Origin: an uncultured Rhodanobacteraceae bacterium
GTDB taxonomy: Bacteria; Pseudomonadota; Gammaproteobacteria; Xanthomonadales; Ahniellaceae
Assembly: GCA_937873105.1 (NCBI GenBank)
Contig: CALMWD010000300.1
Coordinates: forward strand, 1 to 5,398
Direction of reading: 5' to 3'
DNA: 5,398 nucleotides
In this document: positions 1-5,398 of the stretch, piece by piece
Position numbering within the stretch: the first letter of the stretch is position 1
Layout: each line of letters begins with the position of its first letter
Position numbers and translations under genes: made by a program
The notes under the pieces: model-generated
Databases searched by the model: none
Seen by the model: the letters and a program-made list of their open reading frames with translations, nothing else
What the model was told of the DNA's origin: nothing

Positions 1-1198
1 TGGCGAGGCCGAGCCCGGCGCCCGCGCCGCCCGCGCCATCGCCGCGCACGCCCCGGGTGAACAGTCGCGCCACGTCCTTGGCATCGACGCCCGGGCCCTC
101 GTCCTCGACGCGCACGCCGTTCGCCTCGACGACGACGCGGATTTCGCCCTGCGGCGTGTAGCGGATGGCGTTGCCGACGAGGTTCGACAGCGCCACCGAC
201 AACACCGCCGCGGGCGCATCCACCGTCACCGGCGCCTCGCCGTCGCGGACGATGCGCACTTCCAGCGGCTTGTTGCCGATCTGCGCGCGCTGCGTCTCGA
301 CCACCTGCTCGACCACGGCGACGACGTCGGTGGCCTCGGCGTGCGCCGGTCCCTGGCGCTCGTTGCGCGACAGCAGCAGCAAGGCTTCGATCAGTTCGTT
401 CGACTGGCGCGCGGCGCGGTCGATGCGCAGCAGGCGCTGGCGCGTCTTCTCGGGCAGGTCGTTCTGGGCCAGCAGCAGCTCCGCGGCGCCGCGGATCACC
501 GCGATCGGCGTGCGCAGCTCGTGCGACACGTCGGCATTGAATTCGCGGTCGCGGATGACGAGGTCGGTAAGCTTGCCGGCGTAGTCGTCCAGCGTGGCCG
601 CCAGCTGTCCGACCTCGTCGTCGGCGAAATGCGGCGCCAGCCGCTCCGGCCCGCCGCCGCGACCGAAGGCCGACAATCGTGCGGCCAGGTCGGCCACCGG
701 GTGCATCACCCGCGACGCCGACCAGAAGGCGATCAGCGCGGACAGGCCGGCGAAGCCCACGACGACGATGACTAGGCCCCAGGTCAGGCGGTTGCGCAGG
801 CGCAGCTCGTGCGAAATGTCGTATTGCAGGAAGAACCAGACGTCGTCGCGCTTCAGCACGGCCAGCTTGTAGGCGGTCGGCCCGCCGCTCTGGCTGTCGT
901 CGGTGATCGTATGCACGCCCTCGGGCAGGTCGCGCCAGGCCATCGGCACGTTGGCGCGCTTGCGCTCGCTGAACACGAACCCCTGGATGCGCGAGAACGG
1001 CACCAGCGTATTGTCGGGATCGCGCGCGAACGCTTGCGCGTAGCTGTCAATCTCGAAACTGAGCTGGCGCCCGATCAGCTGGTCCTCGAGATAGCCGCGC
1101 AGCAGCACGGCGGCGAGCGCGAAGGCGGCGGTGAGCAGGCTGCCGAACAGGAAGAACGACAGGATGATGCGGCTTCTAAGCCGGCGTCGATACCGCAT
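1..1198 (-). CDS. Sensor histidine kinase, partial (C-terminal end cut by window edge)
   Basis: Membrane sensor kinase partner of the adjacent response regulator. I translated 399 residues from ATG at 1198-1196; an in-frame TGA lies three codons upstream, so this start is well fixed. Order seen: arginine-rich N-terminus, transmembrane segment at about 11-33, extracytoplasmic domain of about 100 residues, second transmembrane segment at about 139-159, HAMP-like linker at about 160-215, dimerisation/phosphoacceptor domain with the H-box DVSHELRTP (His226), and ATPase domain with N-box (Asn339, Asn343), G1 box DEGPG (366-370), an F-box-like RLF and the G2 box GLGLA (395-399), where the window ends. 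All key kinase residues visible are intact. It overlaps the regulator gene by 23 nt, so the two are co-transcribed and probably translationally coupled; only a weak GAGCG stands in for a Shine-Dalgarno. The extracytoplasmic domain is not one I recognise, so the signal is unknown. Confidence 0.93.
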   Translation of the reverse strand, partial: MRYRRRLRSRIILSFFLFGSLLTAAFALAAVLLRGYLEDQLIGRQLSFEIDSYAQAFARDPDNTLVPFSRIQGFVFSERKRANVPMAWRDLPEGVHTITDDSQSGGPTAYKLAVLKRDDVWFFLQYDISHELRLRNRLTWGLVIVVVGFAGLSALIAFWSASRVMHPVADLAARLSAFGRGGGPERLAPHFADDEVGQLAATLDDYAGKLTDLVIRDREFNADVSHELRTPIAVIRGAAELLLAQNDLPEKTRQRLLRIDRAARQSNELIEALLLLSRNERQGPAHAEATDVVAVVEQVVETQRAQIGNKPLEVRIVRDGEAPVTVDAPAAVLSVALSNLVGNAIRYTPQGEIRVVVEANGVRVEDEGPGVDAKDVARLFTRGVRGDGAGGAGAGLGLA

Positions 1199-1868
1199 CC
1201 GGATCGCTCAGGCTGTAACCGATGCCGTGCCGCGTGTGGATCAGCGCCTTGCCGAAGGGCTTGTCGATCGCGGCGCGCAAGCCGTGGATGTGCACGCGCA
1301 ACGAATCGCTGTCCGGCAACTCCTCGCCCCAGACCCGCAGTTCGAGTTCGCGCCGCGTGACCACCGAAGGCGACGACTCCATCAGGCACTGCAGCAGCTT
1401 GAGCCCGATCGGATTCAGCGTGATCGCCTTGCCGGCGCGATGGATCTGCAGCGTGTCGAGATTGAAGCTGAGGTCGCCGACGCTGAGCACGCGCGTGCTC
1501 GGCGCCCGCCCGCGCTTGCCGAGCACGTTGATGCGCGCCTCGATCTCCTGCAGCGCGAACGGCTTGACCATGTAGTCGTCGGCGCCGCTCTCGAAGCCGG
1601 CGAGCTTCTGGTCGAGCGCGTCGCGCGCGGTCAGCATCAGTACCGGCGTGTGGCGGTGCGACTCGGCGCGCAGGCGCTTGCAGACCTGCAGCCCGTCCAT
1701 GCCCGGCAGGGTCAGGTCGAGGATGATGACGTCGAAGGGCTCGCGCAGCGCGAGATTCAGGCCGGTGATGCCGTCGCCGGCGAAATCGACCACATGGCCG
1801 CGGTCGGCGAGGTAGTCGCCGAGATTGGCGGCCAGATCGGAATTGTCTTCGATGACGAGGATGTGCAT
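1176..1868 (-). CDS. OmpR/PhoB-family two-component response regulator
   Basis: A 230-residue DNA-binding response regulator of normal family length. The receiver domain (1 to about 118) starts MHILVIEDN and has the acidic pocket Glu7-Asp8, the phosphoacceptor Asp51 in ILDLTLPGMDG, Thr80 and Lys102 in the VKPF motif. The C-terminal winged helix (about 127-222) has the typical LNPIGLKLLQ, RRELELRVWG, VHIHGLRAAIDKPFG and HTRHGIGYSL elements. It should bind DNA as a phosphorylated dimer after phosphotransfer from the overlapping histidine kinase. General sequence style recalls ColR, QseB and PmrA regulators, but I cannot name the orthologue. It is the first gene of its operon. The upstream stretch (1869-1890) has no purine-rich ribosome-binding site, so initiation may be leaderless or SD-independent; the start is nevertheless clear from the family N-terminus. 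Confidence 0.96.
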   Translation of the reverse strand: MHILVIEDNSDLAANLGDYLADRGHVVDFAGDGITGLNLALREPFDVIILDLTLPGMDGLQVCKRLRAESHRHTPVLMLTARDALDQKLAGFESGADDYMVKPFALQEIEARINVLGKRGRAPSTRVLSVGDLSFNLDTLQIHRAGKAITLNPIGLKLLQCLMESSPSVVTRRELELRVWGEELPDSDSLRVHIHGLRAAIDKPFGKALIHTRHGIGYSLSDPDAVSTPA

Positions 1869-1910
1869 GGGCCAAGGATAGGCGTGGGGCGCTGCGAACC
1901 GAAAGAGGCA

Positions 1911-1953
1911 GCAAAGAAAAAGCCCGGGGAGGTTCTGCGAACCGCCCCGGGCT
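1911..1953 (-). terminator. Intrinsic terminator downstream of rimK
   Basis: Read on the minus strand, AGCCCGGGG (1953-1945) pairs with CCCCGGGCT (1929-1921), and after one mismatch GGTTC (1943-1939) pairs with GAACC (1935-1931), leaving a three-base loop. The hairpin is followed directly by TTTTTCTTT (1921-1913). This is a textbook rho-independent terminator pointing left. It lies about 100 nt after the rimK stop and about 50 nt before the regulator start, so it should end the rimB-rimK transcript and give the two-component operon its own promoter. On the plus strand there is no T-run after the hairpin, so it is not expected to work in both directions. Confidence 0.9.
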
Positions 1954-1967
1954 CAAGCTACTGCCCC

Positions 1968-1980
1968 GATTACCGTAATC
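1968..1980. repeat. 13-bp palindrome GATTAC-C-GTAATC
   Basis: Perfect inverted repeat of two 6-bp arms around a single base, A+T-rich compared with its surroundings. The spacing is too tight for a hairpin using all six pairs, so a dimeric protein binding site is the more natural reading. It lies in the gap between the rimK stop and the regulator start, upstream of the terminator hairpin. The factor that would bind it is unknown, and chance occurrence cannot be excluded. Confidence 0.4.
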
Positions 1981-2056
1981 TGCTCGCCATCCAACAAGGA
2001 GGAGTGTGTGCAGGTCTTGGTGGAGCCATCCTAGACGGCCCGGGATTAAATCGATG

Positions 2057-3070
2057 TTAAGCGCTCTTGCCGCGCGACGACGACGATTTCTTCATCGTTT
2101 TCGCGGGCTTGGCGGCCGTTTTCGAAGCCTTGCGGCGCGTCGGCGCGGCGCGCGCGGGCGCGGACCCGGCCCGACGTTCAGCGCGGATTTCGGCTTGGCG
2201 CACGCGCCGCTCGAGATAGGCGACGATCTCGCCGGCCACGTCCACGCCGGTCGCCGCCTCGATGCCTTCGAGACCCGGCGAGGAATTCACTTCCAGCACC
2301 AGCGGACCGCGCTTCGAACGCAGCAGGTCGACGCCGGCGATGCCGAGCCCCATCACGGCGGCGGCGCGGATCGCGGTATCGGTTTCCTCGGCGCTCAGCG
2401 GGGTCGCTTCGGCGGTGCCGCCGCGATGCAGGTTGGAGCGGAACTCGCCGGGCTTGGCCTGGCGCCGCATCGCCGCGATGACGCGGCCGCCGACGACGAA
2501 GCAGCGCACGTCCGCGCCCTTGGCCTCGCCGATGAACTCCTGCACCAGGAAGTTCGCGTACAGGCCGCGGAAGGCCTCGATCACCGAGCGCGACCCGGTC
2601 AGCTTTTCGGCCAGCACCACGCCCTGTCCCTGAGCACCCTCGACCAGCTTGATCACGTGCGGCGGCTTGCCGAGCATGGCCAGCAGGTCGCTGGTGTCGT
2701 CGGGATTGTCGCCGAACACCGTCCCCGGCAATCCCAGTCCCTGCTGGGCCAGCAGCTGCAGGCAGTGCAGCTTGTCGCGGGCGCGGACCACGGCGTCGGC
2801 CTTGTTCGGCGTGAACACGCCCATCATCTCGAACTGTCGCAGCACCGCGGTGCCGTAACGCGTGATCGAGGCCCCGATGCGCGGGATCACCGCGTCCATC
2901 GGCGCCAGTTCCTTGCCCTTGTAGTGCATGTCGAAGCGGCCCGGATCGATGCGCATGTAGCAGCGCAACGGGTCGAGCACGCGCACCGTGTGGTGGCGCG
3001 CGCGCGCCGCCTCGACCAGGCGGTGCGTCGAGTACAACCGCGCGTTGCGCGAAAGGATCGCGATCTTCAT
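2057..3070 (-). CDS. rimK: RimK, ATP-dependent ribosomal protein S6 glutamate ligase
   Basis: ATP-grasp ligase that adds glutamate residues to the C-terminus of ribosomal protein S6 (RpsF) in the cytoplasm. The 337-residue product matches my recollection of E. coli RimK (about 300 residues) along almost its whole length: [15 protein letters not shown] start, LDPLRCYM, the [21 protein letters not shown] block (61-81), RARDKL (97-101), [16 protein letters not shown] (140-155), [15 protein letters not shown] (176-190), FRSNLHRGG (210-218) and [15 protein letters not shown] (258-271), which carries the metal-binding Glu260 and Asn262. Residues from about 296 to 337 are an extra tail made mainly of Ala, Lys, Arg, Ser and Thr. 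The ATG overlaps the stop of the upstream rimB-like gene in an ATGA and has no Shine-Dalgarno, so translation is probably coupled to that gene. Confidence 0.97.
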   Translation of the reverse strand: MKIAILSRNARLYSTHRLVEAARARHHTVRVLDPLRCYMRIDPGRFDMHYKGKELAPMDAVIPRIGASITRYGTAVLRQFEMMGVFTPNKADAVVRARDKLHCLQLLAQQGLGLPGTVFGDNPDDTSDLLAMLGKPPHVIKLVEGAQGQGVVLAEKLTGSRSVIEAFRGLYANFLVQEFIGEAKGADVRCFVVGGRVIAAMRRQAKPGEFRSNLHRGGTAEATPLSAEETDTAIRAAAVMGLGIAGVDLLRSKRGPLVLEVNSSPGLEGIEAATGVDVAGEIVAYLERRVRQAEIRAERRAGSAPARAAPTRRKASKTAAKPAKTMKKSSSSRGKSA

Positions 3071-3558
3071 GGCCGAGTGTCCGACGTGCGACGCTGCCGG
3101 CGCGGCTTGTCGCCGAGCACGAAGGAACGCGCCGGATCGACGACGACGCGCCCGGCCAGCGCCGTCCGCCCGAGCAGCATCGGGAACATCATGCCATGGC
3201 GATTGGTCAGGTTGGTTTCGACCTCGAAGCTGTCGCCGCCGATGCGAACGCGCGTCCGGATGAACGGGCGCAGGGCCGAGTTGCCGCCCGAGTCGGTGAC
3301 CCGTCGGCGGTCGGCCAGCGGCGCCTCGAACCAGCGCGCCTTGCGCCCGGAACGCGTCTTCGCGTCGAGCGCGAAACGCACCCAGGAGGCGCCGTCGCGC
3401 TCGAACTCCTCGATCGCCTCGACGTGCAGGCTGGAGGAGCGCGCGCCGGTGTCGAGCTTGGCCTTGATCGAACGCAAGCCGAGATCGGGCAAGGCCAGCC
3501 ATTCGCGCCAGCCGAGCACGCGCACGGGCGGCGCCCAGGGGGATTGCGTTTCCGTCAC
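3067..3558 (-). CDS. rimB: RimB-like retropepsin-type protease (PF05618, 'ATP-dependent zinc protease' family)
   Basis: A 163-residue cytoplasmic protein of the family long labelled putative ATP-dependent zinc protease but structurally a retropepsin-like aspartic protease. Seen: [14 protein letters not shown] at the N-terminus, the catalytic-type motif [12 protein letters not shown] with Asp36, the RRRVTDSGG segment (84-92), and the family block [18 protein letters not shown] (117-134), which includes the hydrophobic-Gly turn of retropepsins. In Pseudomonas fluorescens, RimB is reported to act on the glutamate tails that RimK adds to S6; I infer the same role here from the rimK overlap. The start is GTG (3558-3556) with a weak AGGCGG upstream; an upstream ATG at 3572-3570 is in another frame and meets the TGA formed at this start. 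No signal peptide or membrane segment. The symbol is given by analogy with the Pseudomonas operon. Confidence 0.88.
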   Translation of the reverse strand: MTETQSPWAPPVRVLGWREWLALPDLGLRSIKAKLDTGARSSSLHVEAIEEFERDGASWVRFALDAKTRSGRKARWFEAPLADRRRVTDSGGNSALRPFIRTRVRIGGDSFEVETNLTNRHGMMFPMLLGRTALAGRVVVDPARSFVLGDKPRRQRRTSDTRP

Positions 3559-3708
3559 ACGACCGCCTGCATCGAACCGGGGCCGGCACCTTCGCGCGCG
3601 GCCGGTCCGGCGTCAATGGCGCCGGCCAATGATCGAAATCAACCCGATCCGGCGCATTCCGACTTGAAGGCAGGCGCGCCTTGCTCCATCGTGGACGAAG
3701 GGGGACGC
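3559..3708. promoter_or_regulatory. Divergent intergenic region between rimB and the cyclase gene
   Basis: These 150 bases separate two genes pointing away from each other, so they must hold the promoter for rimBK and the promoter for the cyclase unless transcription enters from elsewhere. I see no strong sigma70 boxes. TTGAAG at 3664-3669 is a possible -35 for the cyclase, but the matching -10 position (CATCGT, 3687-3692) is poor. A short hairpin CCGGCG/CGCCGG with a seven-base loop lies at 3607-3625, and an 8-bp palindrome GGCGCGCC at 3673-3680. Their roles are unknown. Confidence 0.4.
3697..3705 (+). promoter_or_regulatory. Ribosome-binding site for the ATG at 3709
   Basis: GAAGGGGGA ends three bases before ATG 3709; the core AAGGGGG is four bases away. 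It is the only convincing Shine-Dalgarno near the cyclase gene. The GTG at 3832 and the ATG at 3856 have none. This argues that ribosomes enter at 3709 and that the downstream frame is reached by reinitiation or is the broken remainder of a longer gene. Confidence 0.65.
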
Positions 3709-3828
3709 ATGGCGACCGAAGGACCGTTGCATCGACCGCTGAACGAACGCCTGCGCGCCGCGGCTGCGGGGCTGGCGCCGATCCTGTTCGGCGTCGACCT
3801 CGCGCCCACCGAACGTCGCGCACAGTAA
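3709..3828 (+). CDS. 39-codon upstream ORF in frame with the cyclase (broken N-terminus or coupled small ORF)
   Basis: ATG with a good ribosome-binding site opens a 39-residue frame ([18 protein letters not shown]...) that ends in TAA at 3826-3828. The cyclase's GTG begins three bases later in exactly the same frame (3832 minus 3709 is 123). The peptide has an amphipathic, Arg/Ala/Leu-rich stretch and ends ...[10 protein letters not shown], which reads naturally into the following RVQRQRLVG and first membrane helix, much like the cytoplasmic N-terminal leader of a membrane GGDEF protein. Two readings: the original start of the cyclase, now cut by a nonsense codon (or a sequencing error), or a genuine small ORF translationally coupled to the cyclase. 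I slightly favour the first because of the shared frame and the missing ribosome-binding site at 3832. Confidence 0.5.
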   Translation: MATEGPLHRPLNERLRAAAAGLAPILFGVDLAPTERRAQ

Positions 3829-3831
3829 CGC

Positions 3832-4854
<1,023 letters not shown>

Positions 4855-4866
<12 letters not shown>

Positions 4867-4889
4867 TGGGAATCGAACCCACGTCTTGA
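4855..4889 (-). tRNA. 3' part of a tRNA-Gly gene (T arm, acceptor strand, CCA)
   Basis: On the minus strand a T stem and loop GTGGG-TTCGATT-CCCAT (4882-4866) is followed by the acceptor strand CACCCGC (4865-4859), discriminator T (4858) and an encoded CCA (4857-4855). This is the standard 3' end of a bacterial tRNA. A 5' acceptor strand GCGGGTG with discriminator U fits tRNA-Gly. No matching GCGGGTG, D arm or anticodon arm is present upstream; instead the group II intron's domain VI begins within about seven bases of the T stem. The gene is therefore incomplete in this window: either split by the intron, with the 5' half to the right of the window, or a leftover fragment. The anticodon cannot be read. 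Confidence 0.82.
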
Positions 4890-4964
4890 GTCGGGTGGGA
4901 GGATGGCCTCACGGCCACCCTCCCCCCTAAGAACCGTACGTGAGACTTTCGCCTCATACGGCTC
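4890..4964 (-). ncRNA. Group II intron ribozyme domains V and VI
   Basis: Domain V (4964-4931) is the canonical 34 nt: a 9-bp lower stem starting GAGCCGTAT and closing with GTACGGTTC, a two-base AC bulge, a 5-bp upper stem GAGGC/GTCTC and a GAAA loop. The catalytic AGC triad is at its second to fourth positions (4963-4961). Domain VI (4927-4890) pairs GGGTGGCC with GGCCATCC under a GTGA loop, then GGGGGGA with TCCC and CCC, leaving a single unpaired A at 4896. That A is the expected lariat branch point, seven bases from the inferred 3' splice site after 4890. All pairings were checked by hand. Confidence 0.92.
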
Positions 4965-5008
4965 AAGCAGCCAAGAACGCGTCCCGGATCGTCGGAACGC
5001 GCGGCAGC

Positions 5009-5398
5009 CTAAACCCGCCAGCCACGCGCGTGCAGCTGCACGTGACAGGTGGGGTGGAGCAGTTGCAAGTTGGATTGGTCGTCGGTGCCTCCGAAAGTTC
5101 GCCAGATCACGTGATGGATATGCCACCCGGTCTCACTGGTCATTCTCTCGGCGCATTCCGCGCAACGTCCTTCCTGCTTCTTCCAAAGCCTGGACAACTT
5201 CGCTCGACCCGCGATCGACTCCGACATCCGCCATTGCAAGCGTTTGTCGAAGTACGACTCGTAGGCCGGGTCGTAGGGGTTGGCATCGCTTTTCACTTTG
5301 ACGTATCGATCCATCGGCGGAATCCGCGATAGCCGACACATCTCGGCGGTGTCCGTCTTGAAGAGCCAGTCTCGCGAGCCTTCGCGTCGAAAATTCCG
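5009..5398 (-). CDS. ltrA: Group II intron reverse transcriptase/maturase, C-terminal part with HNH endonuclease (partial)
   Basis: The frame is open from the right edge of the window, so this is the last 129 residues of a longer protein, not a small HNH protein. Residues 1-50 (RNFRREGSRDWLF... to ...SDANPYDPAYESYF) match the end of the maturase region and the DNA-binding linker of intron-encoded proteins (RHVKI..ANPYDP type). The C-terminus is an HNH endonuclease: CAEC (Cys79, Cys82), GWHIHHVIW (His93, His95, His96), Asn110 and LLHPTCHVQLH (Cys118, His119, His123), with all zinc-binding and catalytic positions present. It ends at TAG 44 nt before domain V, as usual for an ORF in domain IV. 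The product would splice the intron and, with its RNA, nick the target strand and reverse transcribe during retrohoming. The symbol is generic. Confidence 0.93.
   Translation of the reverse strand, partial: RNFRREGSRDWLFKTDTAEMCRLSRIPPMDRYVKVKSDANPYDPAYESYFDKRLQWRMSESIAGRAKLSRLWKKQEGRCAECAERMTSETGWHIHHVIWRTFGGTDDQSNLQLLHPTCHVQLHARGWRV

Larger units (their letters stand above)
4890..5398 (-). mobile_element. Group II intron, 3' portion (continues past the right edge)
   Basis: Retroelement made of a self-splicing ribozyme and its reverse transcriptase/maturase, read right to left. The window holds, in order, the C-terminal end of the intron-encoded protein (5398-5009), 44 nt of remaining domain IV sequence, domain V (4964-4931), a TTA joiner and domain VI, ending most likely at 4890 with ...CCCGAC. 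The 3' flank is a tRNA-Gly fragment. An HNH domain on the protein and a perfect domain V/VI fold suggest a recently active element; the HNH argues against class C, which lacks it. The exact 3' boundary is inferred from domain VI and the usual ending in A plus a pyrimidine. The 5' end and the core ribozyme are outside the window. Confidence 0.9.

Noticed and set aside
1970..2029. 19-codon minus-strand ORF starting MAPPRPAHT between rimK and its terminator
   Set aside because: No convincing ribosome-binding site and no family resemblance. Too short to support from one sequence.
1996..2060. Perfect AAGGAGGA followed by GTG codons on the plus strand (possible 8- or 18-residue peptides)
   Set aside because: No recognisable peptide and no promoter seen. 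The third frame runs only into antisense of rimK. The site is most likely a chance match in the rimK 3' untranslated region.
2006..3667. 553-codon open frame on the plus strand across rimK and rimB
   Set aside because: Antisense shadow in high-G+C DNA, rich in His/Arg/Ala with no recognisable domain. The minus strand holds two clear family proteins.
5009..5341. Stand-alone 110-residue HNH endonuclease starting at Met 5341
   Set aside because: The frame is open upstream to the window edge with typical intron-protein sequence. The HNH is the C-terminal domain of a longer reverse transcriptase.

Overview
The window is about two-thirds G+C or more and has compact, mostly minus-strand gene blocks with strong G/C preference at third codon positions. 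Gene content (RimK with a RimB-type protease, an OmpR-family two-component pair, a GGDEF protein, a bacterial group II intron, a CCA-encoding tRNA-Gly end) suggests a gammaproteobacterium of the Xanthomonas/Lysobacter kind. That placement is an inference from gene content and style, not from a database match.

Layout from left to right. (1) 1-1868, minus strand: a two-component operon, response regulator first (1176-1868), then a membrane sensor histidine kinase that overlaps it by 23 nt and runs off the left edge just after the start of its ATP-lid glycine box. (2) 1869-2056: a 188-nt gap with a strong intrinsic terminator for the gene block to its right, a 13-bp palindrome and a repeated 10-mer. 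(3) 2057-3558, minus strand: a rimB-like retropepsin gene and rimK joined by an ATGA stop/start overlap. Together they should add and trim or regulate glutamate tails on ribosomal protein S6. (4) 3559-3708: a divergent intergenic region. (5) 3709-4866, plus strand: a six-pass membrane diguanylate cyclase with an intact GGEEF active site and inhibitory RxxD site. Its reading frame is cut by an in-frame TAA at 3826-3828 after a well-formed ribosome-binding site and 39 codons. (6) 4855-4889, minus strand: the 3' part of a tRNA-Gly gene, whose acceptor end overlaps the end of the cyclase gene. (7) 4890-5398, minus strand: the 3' end of a group II intron (domains VI and V, and the maturase/HNH C-terminus of its reverse transcriptase), continuing off the right edge.

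How the parts may work together: RimK activity in Pseudomonas is reported to be controlled by RimB and by cyclic di-GMP, so a cyclic-di-GMP-making enzyme transcribed divergently from rimBK is a plausible functional link (inference). The most unusual structural points are the in-frame stop in the cyclase gene and the intron ending exactly inside a tRNA-Gly gene.
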